Shown in pieces: positions 1 to 11,682 of a stretch of 35,410 bases of DNA (positions are counted from its first letter, which is position 1; every line of letters begins with the position of its first letter). Location: positions 1-35,410 of the forward strand of contig JAGCRH010000039.1 in the NCBI GenBank assembly GCA_017964785.1, given 5' to 3'. This DNA is from Prevotella sp. (lineage in GTDB: Bacteria; Bacteroidota; Bacteroidia; Bacteroidales; Bacteroidaceae). The translations under genes and the position numbers were made by a program. The notes under the pieces are model-generated. The model was given only the letters and a program-made list of their open reading frames with translations. It made no database searches and had not been told where the DNA came from.

Positions 1-1
1 T

Positions 2-4245
<4,244 letters not shown>

Positions 4246-4269
<24 letters not shown>

Positions 4270-6708
4270 CTGAAGGATGGCGGTTTTGAGACCTTCGCTC
4301 TGACAAGTCAGCGTGACCGTCGAAGGCGAATCGCCGCTCTGCACGAGTACCTGTGCCAGTCCGTTGAAGGCGGGGATATTGAAGGTCTTGCACTGCTGAT
4401 CTTTGGGATGATCTTCTCCTAAATACATTGGGTCGCCGTTGCCGGCACCAAGGATACGGGCATTACCGTCTAACTTGAAATTCAATGCAGGGCACGCATC
4501 GGGTACGATGCGGCCTTTTTCGTCTTGTACCTCGATGGTCACCACAGCCACATCGCGCCCGTCGGCAGTGAGCGTCTGACGATCTGCTTTGAGCACGGTC
4601 TTCGCCGCAGGCTTCGTGGTCTCGATGGTCTGGGTGAGGATGCGTTTCCCGTTCTTGTAGCCTGTTGCTATCACCTTACCGGGTTGGTAGGTGGCTTTCC
4701 ATTTCAGATGTCCGTTGCGTGGCATCTTCTGTCTGCCCAGTTTCTTCCCGTTGACCGTCAGTTCCACCTCGTCGCAGTTACTGTAGGCCCAGAGTTCCAC
4801 CTCCTCACCTTCGTGTCCCTGTAGGTTCCAGTTGGGGAAGATATGGAGGGTGGGCTCATCGGTCCACCACGACTTCAAATACCAGGCTTCGTCTTTCCAA
4901 AAGCCGCAATAGTCGAGGATGCCGAATTCGGAATCGTGGGCGGGATATTGTAAAGGGTTGGGTTCGCCGCGATAATCAAAGCCTGTCCAATAGAACAGAC
5001 CTGCTGCCCAAGACCTGTCGGCATAGAACTGCCACCCGCGTTCAATCACATTCTCCACACCGGGCTTGTCGGTGCGGTTGATACTGATCATCCGTCCAAC
5101 CTCCCCAGTTGTCGGGAATTTACAATCCCCAACATTGTAAACGCCCCTTGTGCCACAGCCTGTCGTCTCTTCTGTTCCTACAATCCTCCACGAGGGATTA
5201 GCCTTTTTACGGTTGTCAACATCGTTTTGCACGATATAGTTGAAGCCTACCACATCGAGTCCCTTGATGAGTTCCACACCACCGGCATTGGCCACCGTAC
5301 TGGGACGGGTAGGGTCGAACAAACGGGTATATTCCCGCATCGCCTCTGCCACACGGGTACCTTGGATGGTGTTTTCCAGTCCCCACTCCTCATTGCCGTC
5401 GCTCCACAGGATGATACAGGGGTGGTTGCGGTCACGTTTGATCATCCGTTCCAACAGGCGCAGGTGTTCCTCGTTGATGCCCATCAGTCGGTTTTCGTCA
5501 ATCACGAGGATACCCTCGCGGTCGCAGATGTCGAGCAGAGCCGGCGTCATCGGGTTGTGTGAGGCACGGTAGGCATTACAGCCAAAGGTTTTCAGTTGCT
5601 TGATGCGCCACGCCTGCAAGGCATCGGGGATGGCCGAACCGACTCCGGCGTGGTCCTGGTGCATGTTCACGCCCTTCAACTTCAAGGGCTCCCCATTCAA
5701 CAGGAATCCCCGCTCTGCATCGAAGGCAATGTCACGGATGCCTGTCGTGGTCTTGTAGAGATCCGTCACCTCACCGTTCTGACGGATGATGGTCTCTACC
5801 TGGTAGAGATAGGGGTCGGTGGTGCTCCAGAGATGAGGCTCCTGGATGGTGATGGTCTGTTTGGAGGCAACGGTCTGCTTGGATTTCAGACGGAGCGTTG
5901 TGGGCTCGCTCTTTCCGATCTCGTGGCCCTCCGCATCCAATAGCCGCTGACTGACCTCGCACTGTTGGGGTGTCAGACTGCTGTTGTTGACTTCTGTCTC
6001 AATCATCAGTCTGGCCTCTGCATAGGGTTTGTTCATCTCGGTGTAGACAAACGTGCCAAACGGTGCCACGCTTACCTCTGCCGATTTCTCTAACCATACA
6101 TCCCGGTAGATGCCGGCACCCTCGTAGAACCACCCTTCTTCGAGCGAGGCATCGGCGCGCACACAGATGAGGTTGTCATCACCATACTTGATATAAGGGG
6201 TGATATCGTAGATTTGCGTCACGTAGCCGCTGGGCTCCGTCCCCATATAGAAGCCGTTGAACCATACTGTCGCATTGCGGAAGATGCCGTCGAAGCGTAG
6301 CATCAGGCGTTTGCCGAAGTCCGATTCGTCGATTCGCAGTGTCTTCCGGTACCAGCCCACGCTGGTTTCAGGATATTTCCATCCTACCGTCTTATAGCCG
6401 TGCGAATGACTGGCCTCGGGGGCATAGGGGAGGGTTGTCACCCAGTCGTGCGGAATCTGTACTTCCTGCCATGCAGCATCGTCAAATTTAGCCGAATATG
6501 GTCCCTCATTATGGATGGAGTTGGCCTTTGTCAGGTAATTGAAATACTCGGTGCCGCACCCGAAATCTTTCTTCGGGTCAGCGGCATGCCCTAATGCGAA
6601 CTTCCATCCTTTGTCAAGGCGGACGGTCTCGCGCGCGTTACCCCCATACAACATAGTTGATAAAAGGCAGCCTGCGACTGTTACAAGAATTGTTTTCAGT
6701 TTCATCAT
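4246..6708 (-). CDS. GH2 beta-galactosidase-like glycoside hydrolase with DUF4982 domain
   Basis: This 820-residue exported enzyme has a signal peptide (MMKLKTILVTVAGCLLSTM), the GH2 jelly-roll sugar-binding domain, an immunoglobulin-like domain, a TIM barrel, a DUF4982-type domain (from about VELWAYSNCDEVELTVNGKK) and a final Ig-like domain. The acid/base glutamate is in WSDGNEE (E440), and GTEETTGCGTRG (E513 or E514) is the likely nucleophile region. The segment VIDENRLMG corresponds to the usual barrel strand before the acid/base. Such enzymes usually remove terminal beta-galactose, but the substrate cannot be read from sequence and it may not belong to the alpha-glucan pathway beside it. 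The start is ATG 6708 or 6705, about 20 nt below a good promoter. The 3' end overlaps the pullulanase 3' end by 24 bp, convergently, leaving no room for a terminator between them. Confidence 0.9.
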
Positions 6709-6731
6709 ATCGGTATATTAGTATTTGGCGA

Positions 6732-6763
6732 CAAAATTACGCAATTTTTTTGTTTTTCCCAAA
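6732..6763 (-). promoter_or_regulatory. Promoter of the GH2 gene
   Basis: On the minus strand a TTTG (plus-strand CAAA, 6760-6763) is followed after 20 bp by TAATTTTG (plus-strand CAAAATTA, 6732-6739). This matches the Bacteroidetes primary-sigma consensus TTTG / TAnnTTTG in sequence and spacing. The predicted transcript starts around 6726-6728, giving a leader of about 19 nt before ATG 6708. Confidence 0.75.
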
Positions 6764-6780
6764 AATAATGCGTAATTTTG
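6749..6780 (+). promoter_or_regulatory. Promoter of the GH13 neopullulanase gene
   Basis: TTTG (6749-6752), 20 bp, then TAATTTTG (6773-6780) matches the Bacteroidetes consensus exactly. Its -33 box lies inside the spacer of the opposite promoter and vice versa. Transcription should start near 6784-6787. That is only 8-10 nt before ATG 6794 but about 20 nt before ATG 6806, matching the leader length of the divergent gene. Confidence 0.75.
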
Positions 6781-6793
6781 TACCCAAGAATAA

Positions 6794-8761
6794 ATGAATG
6801 ACCATATGAGAACTTTATTATTTGTAACCGCCATGCTGATGGCAAACGTGATGACAATGAGTGCAGCAAAGAAACAAGTGATTGACCGGATAGAGCCTAC
6901 CGACTGGTACGTGGGACTGAAGAATCCCTCGGTGCAGTTGATGGTCTATGGTCCGGGCATCCGTGATGTGGCTGAGGTGACCACCGACTACCCAGGTGTC
7001 CGTATCGATAGTCTGGTGCGTCTTGACTCGCCCAACTATCTCTTAATCTATATGAACGTGCGCGATGCCCAGCCTGGCACTATGACACTGACGTTTAAAG
7101 GTGGAAAGGTGAAAAGTGGAAAAGGTGAGAAAGTGCCGTTCCTATTGAAACAGCGTGAGATGAGCGGCGACAAACGCATGGGCTTTACCAATGCCGACGT
7201 GCTCTATATGTTGATGCCGGACCGCTTTGCGCAAGGTGCCAACCACAATCCCCAGATAGCAGGTATGCGACCCTACAAGGAAGACCGCACCAAACCGTCG
7301 TTGCGTCATGGTGGCGATCTCAATGGTATCCGTGAACATCTCGACTACTTTACGGAACTCGGTGTGACGGCCCTTTGGCTGACACCGGTCTTGGAGAATG
7401 ACTCCCCGGATCAGGAGAATGGCTTTTCTACCTATCACGGCTATGCCACCACCAACTACTACCGCGTAGACCCCCGTTTTGGTACGAATGAGGATTATAA
7501 ACGCCTCTGCGACGAGGCCCATGCCAAAGGACTGAAGGTGGTGATGGACATGATCTTCAACCATAGTGGTTTTGAGCATCCCTGGACCCACGATATGCCT
7601 TCCAAGGACTGGCTGAACGTCCCGGAATGGCTTAACGAGGAACAGTCCGGTCGTGACCCGATAACGGGCTTTACGGCCAATGCCGATGGCTCTGAACCCG
7701 CCAAATCGGCCTATCTGCAGACCTCCTACAAACTCACGCCCGTCCTCGATCCATACGCTTCGAAGGTCGATCTCAAGGAAACTACTGAAGGTTGGTTCGT
7801 GCCTTCCATGCCCGACCTCAACCAGCGTAATCCTCACCTGATGCGTTATCTCATCCAGAACAGCATCTGGTGGATAGAGACCGTCGGCATCGACGGCATC
7901 CGTATGGACACCTATCCATACGCTTATGCTGAGGCGATGGCGCAGTGGATGAAGGAACTCGATGCCGAATATCCCAACTTCAATACCGTCGGTGAGACCT
8001 GGGTCACCGAACCCGCCTATACCGCCGCTTGGCAGAAGGATTCGAAACTTTCCAACCATAACACCTACCTCAAAACGGTGATGGACTTCTCTTTCTTCGA
8101 CAAACTGAACCAGGCTAAGAACGAGGAGACCGACGGCTGGTGGAATGGCTTGAATCGTCTTTACAATTCCTTCGTTTACGACTACCTTTACCCGAACCCA
8201 TCGAATGTGATGGCCTTCATCGAAAACCATGATACGGATCGTTTCTTGGGGAATGGTAAGGACACCCTCGCCCTGAAACAGGCGCTTGCCCTGTTATTAA
8301 TTGTTAATCGCACACCACAACTTTATTACGGCACAGAAGTGCTCATGAATGGCACAAAAGAGGTGACTGACGGAAATGTCAGAAAAGATTACCCTGGTGG
8401 ATTCCCCGGCGACACCCATAACTGTTTCACCAAGGAGGGTCGCTCCAAGTCTGAACAAGCCATGTTCTCTTGGTTATCCCGTTTGCTTCATTGGCGTCAG
8501 GGCAACGAGGTCATTACCAAAGGCAGACAGATTCAGTTCATCCCTTACAATGGTATCTATGTTGTTGCCCGCCAATATAAGGGCAAGACGGCTCTTGCTG
8601 TCCTCAACGGAACCTCCAAGTCTGCCACCCTTGATGTCTCTCGTTACGCCGAGGTCATTGGCTCTGCTGCCCGTGTCAGGGATGTGCTGACCAACCGTTA
8701 TTACAACCTTTCCACCAACTTCGAACTCAAGCCTCGCCAGTCTTTGATCCTTGAGTATTAA
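6794..8761 (+). CDS. susA: GH13 neopullulanase / cyclomaltodextrinase (SusA-like)
   Basis: A 655-residue exported enzyme hydrolysing alpha-glucans, maltodextrins, cyclodextrins or pullulan, probably periplasmic like SusA. Its order is signal peptide, an N-terminal beta-sandwich of the cyclomaltodextrinase-N type, a GH13 barrel with the four conserved regions, and a C-terminal all-beta domain. The regions are MDMIFNH (D252, N256, H257), DGIRMD (nucleophile D372), GETW (acid/base E401) and IENHDTD (H479, D480). ATG 6806 (MRTLLFVTAMLMANVMTMSA) gives a more normal signal peptide and a leader of about 20 nt, so it is a strong alternative start to 6794. A simple-sequence insert at 7097-7135 encodes a Lys/Gly-rich loop in the N-terminal domain. 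The gene is divergent from GH2 with a shared promoter region. A 305-bp non-coding gap follows. Confidence 0.92.
   Translation: MNDHMRTLLFVTAMLMANVMTMSAAKKQVIDRIEPTDWYVGLKNPSVQLMVYGPGIRDVAEVTTDYPGVRIDSLVRLDSPNYLLIYMNVRDAQPGTMTLTFKGGKVKSGKGEKVPFLLKQREMSGDKRMGFTNADVLYMLMPDRFAQGANHNPQIAGMRPYKEDRTKPSLRHGGDLNGIREHLDYFTELGVTALWLTPVLENDSPDQENGFSTYHGYATTNYYRVDPRFGTNEDYKRLCDEAHAKGLKVVMDMIFNHSGFEHPWTHDMPSKDWLNVPEWLNEEQSGRDPITGFTANADGSEPAKSAYLQTSYKLTPVLDPYASKVDLKETTEGWFVPSMPDLNQRNPHLMRYLIQNSIWWIETVGIDGIRMDTYPYAYAEAMAQWMKELDAEYPNFNTVGETWVTEPAYTAAWQKDSKLSNHNTYLKTVMDFSFFDKLNQAKNEETDGWWNGLNRLYNSFVYDYLYPNPSNVMAFIENHDTDRFLGNGKDTLALKQALALLLIVNRTPQLYYGTEVLMNGTKEVTDGNVRKDYPGGFPGDTHNCFTKEGRSKSEQAMFSWLSRLLHWRQGNEVITKGRQIQFIPYNGIYVVARQYKGKTALAVLNGTSKSATLDVSRYAEVIGSAARVRDVLTNRYYNLSTNFELKPRQSLILEY
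7097..7135 (+). repeat. GGTGAAAAGTGG-type simple repeat inside the SusA-like gene
   Basis: The stretch is a purine-rich degenerate repeat of GGTGAAAAG/GGAAAGGTG units, coding KGGKVKSGKGEKV in a loop of the N-terminal domain. The same repeat family occurs at 15726-15752 and, reversed, at 15811-15851. It looks like a nucleotide-level element that stayed in frame. Confidence 0.55.
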
Positions 8762-8768
8762 GTGGGAG

Positions 8769-8907
8769 AAGTCTTTGCACCCCGTGCATAAATGTGCCCT
8801 GAATCCGGGACAAGTCTTTGCACCCGGTGCATAGATTTGCCCTGGGTCTGGGGCATATTTCTACCCCCTGTGCATAGATGTGTCCTGAATTCAGGACATG
8901 TTTGTAC
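8769..8907. repeat. Three 43-bp tandem units, each with two palindromes
   Basis: Units run 8769-8811, 8812-8854 and 8855-8897, followed by the first 10 bases of a fourth. All three are exactly 43 bp. Each carries a GCACC(C/G)GTGC-type palindrome followed about 11 bp later by a second palindrome; in unit 3 the latter is the perfect 16-mer GTCCTGAATTCAGGAC (8882-8897). The units differ by substitutions only, so length and symmetry are better kept than sequence. Possible roles are a terminator array or a dispersed REP-like element. Confidence 0.85.
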
Positions 8908-9018
8908 GATGTTATTTTGTAAATAAAAATTGCCAGTTTTTGAATAGGGGGGGTAAAAATAGTCCTCTTTCTGTTCGTAAAAAAACGTTAAACTTTATGA
9001 TTTTGTCGATAAAATCCA

Positions 9019-9048
9019 TTGATTTTATGGTAATAAGTAGTACTTTTG
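9019..9048 (+). promoter_or_regulatory. Promoter of the DUF3575/fimbrial operon
   Basis: TACTTTTG (9041-9048) fits the TAnnTTTG -7 box. Nineteen bases upstream is ATTG (9018-9021), one mismatch from the TTTG -33 box. The predicted transcript begins near 9052-9055, leaving about 12 nt before ATG 9067. The weak -33 box suggests a moderate or regulated promoter. Confidence 0.55.
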
Positions 9049-9066
9049 TTGTGTCAAACGTTTGAG

Positions 9067-9729
9067 ATGGATATATTTACAACCCAAAAACGACCAATTT
9101 TAATAGCGTTGCTATTATTTTTCTGCGTCTTTCAAGATGCGGTTGCTCAGCGTGTTGCCCTGCGTAACAACCTCCTCTATGATGCCACTTTGACCCCAAA
9201 TCTGGGAGCCGAAATACGGCTTGACAGTACGTGGACGTTGGGTCTGAATGTCGGTCTGAATGGCTGGGATATTGACAAGTCCGCCAACAAGAAATGGCGT
9301 CATATCCTCGTTTCCCCCAATGTCCGCTGGTATCATAACTACAAGCGTGACACGGTCTTTGTTTCCGGTCAGACGAACGGTGACCACAGTACGGTGAACT
9401 ACGATGTTCTTACTCGCCGTGTCAATTATCTGGAGTTGGATGCTATTTATAGCCACTTCAATGTGGGAAATACCAAGATTCCCTTTGGCCTCTACTCCGC
9501 TGTCAAGGACCGTCGTCTGCAAGGCGACCTTTTGGCACTGGGCGGCAAATATGGGTATAGTTGGATACTCTCCCGCGACTGGCGCATTGAGGCCGAGGTA
9601 GGCATTGCCATCGGCTACGCTTGGTTCAAGGAGTACGACTGCGATCACTGCGGCACCTACTATGGCAAGGGTGACCGTATCTTCTTACTACCCCAGTTGG
9701 GTGTAAATGTTGTATATATAATTAATTAG
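9067..9729 (+). CDS. DUF3575-family outer-membrane protein
   Basis: A 220-residue protein with a signal peptide ending in CVFQDAVAQ, then RVALRNNLLYDATLTPNLG and many alternating aromatic/polar strands typical of a small outer-membrane beta-barrel. Length and the opening motif fit the DUF3575 family, which in Bacteroidales is often encoded with Mfa/FimA-type fimbrial genes. The likely role is assembly or anchoring of the fimbria at the outer membrane (inference). I chose ATG 9067 over the upstream in-frame TTG 9046, because 9046 lies inside the -7 promoter box. The first fimbrillin gene starts 67 bp downstream. C-terminal residues CDHCGTYYGKGD contain two cysteines that could pair. Confidence 0.8.
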   Translation: MDIFTTQKRPILIALLLFFCVFQDAVAQRVALRNNLLYDATLTPNLGAEIRLDSTWTLGLNVGLNGWDIDKSANKKWRHILVSPNVRWYHNYKRDTVFVSGQTNGDHSTVNYDVLTRRVNYLELDAIYSHFNVGNTKIPFGLYSAVKDRRLQGDLLALGGKYGYSWILSRDWRIEAEVGIAIGYAWFKEYDCDHCGTYYGKGDRIFLLPQLGVNVVYIIN

Positions 9730-9784
9730 CATAATATCGATTTTACAAATGAGATTAAAAATTAACGTTAATAATAAATTAAAA

Positions 9785-9796
9785 ACTTTCGAAAGT
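9785..9796. repeat. Perfect 12-bp palindrome directly before the fimbrillin start codon
   Basis: ACTTTCGAAAGT ends on the base immediately before ATG 9797. It occupies the place of a ribosome-binding region, where a regulator or hairpin could act. It could also be chance in AT-rich DNA. Confidence 0.5.
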
Positions 9797-11680
9797 ATGA
9801 AAAAGAATTTCATGTATGCCTTTCTGAGCGCGATAGCACTCTCTGGCGCAGTTTCCTTCTCCGCTTGCTCGTCGAGCGATGAGATCATTGACAATCCGAA
9901 TTACGACCCGGAGACAAACACGGTGAAGACACAGTTCACCATCTCTTTCCAGAACAATTTTGCTAAGACTCGTCAGTCTGGTGATGTTGTACAAAGTGCT
10001 CAGACAATAGCCAAATTCCGCGGAATGGATGATATTGTTCTTTATCCTTTTGTTAGGGAAGGCGTTGCTGATAGTGATCCCATAGCTTCAACAGATACGA
10101 GACTTGGTGATGTTATTGTCCTTACAAGTGTGATTAAACCAGAGGGTGTAGATATATCTGCTAATAATAATACAATTCCTGAAGAAAAATTGGTAGGTAA
10201 TAGCAATTCAGTGCTGTTTAATGATATATCTGTTCCTGTAGGTACAGGCTCCTTCCTCTTCTATGGAAAGGCAATTGATGAAGATGGAGGTGATTTTGTC
10301 AATGGAAAATTAACTCCATCCTACACAGGCACAACAGCAGGAAGCATTACTTTTAGCCCCGTCAAAATTAATTCTGAAGGGACAATGACTAAAGGTACTA
10401 CTTTGGCTGAATATCTTTCTAGCATTGCTCAAGCAGAGCACTGGGCAGAGTGTGCAACTCCTTCTACTGCTACTGATTATGCTACTATATCTGCTAATAC
10501 TTGGTTTAATTCAGGTTTGGGTGATCTCTATACTAAATTTACTTCTTTGAAGGCTGGTTCCTCTTTGACCGCTCAGGCTGCCGTACAAGATTTGTACACG
10601 ACTATCCTAAACAATACCGATGTTGTTTCAACAAACATTAAGAATGCCATCACAAATAATACTTATGTGACATCTACTACTGGAGGTACGCTGGTATTTG
10701 CTGATGCTATCAATGGTTTCCCTGGCAACGTAAAACTTCCTGATGGAGCAGCCCTGCTTACATACACTGCAAGCTCTAAAACTTTCGCTCAGAAGAATGA
10801 TGGAACCGGCAATATGGGAACTTTTACTGCCGCATACGCTAATTATGTTTATCCTGCATCTCTTTATTACCATTGTAATAGTGGTATAGTTACTTCTAAT
10901 TCTTCACAGAAAGGTGCATATGATGGCACTAATACCTGGGCTCAGATAACAGATCCCTCAAGAGTAAATGGTTATAATCTAACAGCAGTTGGCGCGGCAA
11001 CTCGTTCGGTAGCCATCTTAGACCAGATTCAGTATGGTGTGGGTCGTCTTGACGCAAAAGTGACGACAGGAGCAAACACGCTTTATGACAAGAAAGGTGA
11101 GGAATATGATGCTAGCAATGGCTTTACTGTGACAGGTATTCTGATTGGTGGCCAGAAGCAAGTAAACTTTGATTTTACGACCAACACCGAGGCTACTCCA
11201 TATACTATTTATGATAATATTGCAACGTCGAATCCCGGATTGAAGGCTACTACAGGAACTAGTTGGTATAATTATACACTTGCCCTTGAAACATATAAAG
11301 ACGTTCCTGTATATATAGCAGTTGAGTTGCAGAATGATGGTGCCGATTTCGAAGGTGCTGATGGTGTTGTTCCTGCAGGTTGTAAGTTTTATTTGGTAGC
11401 AGTATTAGACCCGACAGAAGGAACTGGTTACAATAGTACAACAAAGAATCAGGTGTTTAAGCAGGACTATAAGACAATTGCCAATTTCACTATTCCTGCA
11501 GGAAAGCCTAATACTGATGCATCATTCGACGCAAGTACAGGAAATGTAATTGGTCTCGGAAAGGCTTACAACACGATTCCTGACCTGCGTGCACCAGAGA
11601 TGGAATTGGGTCTCTCTGTCAACTTGGAATGGGTGGAAGGAATTACATTTAATATAGATCTCGGCGACCAAACATTCTAG
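9797..11680 (+). CDS. Fimbrillin-like lipoprotein, paralog 1 (AT-rich)
   Basis: A 627-residue exported lipoprotein with the lipid-accepting cysteine at C24 (FSACSSSDE). A TR motif follows (KTRQSGDVVQ, R59) and then FRGMDDIVLYPF. In FimA/Mfa1-type fimbrillins an arginine about 30-40 residues after the lipid cysteine is where the propeptide is cut to allow polymerisation, so R59 is the candidate maturation site. The C-terminal half shares QYGVGRL, NGFTVTGILIGGQ, DFEGADG and FYLVAVLDP with the genes at 11683 and 13664, so these are paralogs. The tail reads MELGLSVNLEWVEG. DNA from about 10010 to 11560 is clearly AT-richer than the flanks, with GC-richer islands at the conserved motifs, suggesting a diversified or recombined subunit. 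I chose ATG 9797 over 9749 because it gives a standard signal peptide. Which fimbrial class it belongs to is not certain. Confidence 0.82.
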   Translation: MKKNFMYAFLSAIALSGAVSFSACSSSDEIIDNPNYDPETNTVKTQFTISFQNNFAKTRQSGDVVQSAQTIAKFRGMDDIVLYPFVREGVADSDPIASTDTRLGDVIVLTSVIKPEGVDISANNNTIPEEKLVGNSNSVLFNDISVPVGTGSFLFYGKAIDEDGGDFVNGKLTPSYTGTTAGSITFSPVKINSEGTMTKGTTLAEYLSSIAQAEHWAECATPSTATDYATISANTWFNSGLGDLYTKFTSLKAGSSLTAQAAVQDLYTTILNNTDVVSTNIKNAITNNTYVTSTTGGTLVFADAINGFPGNVKLPDGAALLTYTASSKTFAQKNDGTGNMGTFTAAYANYVYPASLYYHCNSGIVTSNSSQKGAYDGTNTWAQITDPSRVNGYNLTAVGAATRSVAILDQIQYGVGRLDAKVTTGANTLYDKKGEEYDASNGFTVTGILIGGQKQVNFDFTTNTEATPYTIYDNIATSNPGLKATTGTSWYNYTLALETYKDVPVYIAVELQNDGADFEGADGVVPAGCKFYLVAVLDPTEGTGYNSTTKNQVFKQDYKTIANFTIPAGKPNTDASFDASTGNVIGLGKAYNTIPDLRAPEMELGLSVNLEWVEGITFNIDLGDQTF

Positions 11681-11682
11681 CC

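Larger units (their letters stand above)
6732..6780. repeat. 49-bp dyad containing both divergent promoters
   Basis: The arms 6732-6752 and 6760-6780 are inverted copies matching at 19 of 21 positions, including a perfect 12-bp outer match (CAAAATTACGCA / TGCGTAATTTTG). They are centred on 6756. Each arm contains one promoter's -7 box and the other promoter's -33 box. The dyad could also be an operator for a dimeric regulator; no regulator is visible nearby except the truncated sensor at 1312. Confidence 0.8.
8762..9066. other. Non-coding gap between the starch block and the fimbrial operon
   Basis: No credible ORF is seen in these 305 bp. The gap holds the 43-bp tandem palindromic units (8769-8907), a G7 tract (8947-8953), an AT-rich stretch, and the promoter of the DUF3575/fimbrial operon (9019-9048). 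No classical stem plus U-tract terminator is evident; the palindromic units are the only candidate for stopping transcription from the neopullulanase gene. Confidence 0.7.

Noticed and set aside
8294-8312. TTATTAATTGTTAAT run in the neopullulanase gene as an inserted repeat
   Set aside because: The coded LLLIVNRTPQLYYGTE fits the family at this position closely enough that an insertion cannot be claimed.
9046-9066. Upstream TTG start for the DUF3575 gene
   Set aside because: It lies within the predicted -7 promoter box, and ATG 9067 gives a normal signal peptide.
9749-9796. Upstream ATG start for fimbrillin paralog 1
   Set aside because: It would add 16 AT-coded residues before a standard lipoprotein signal peptide beginning at ATG 9797.
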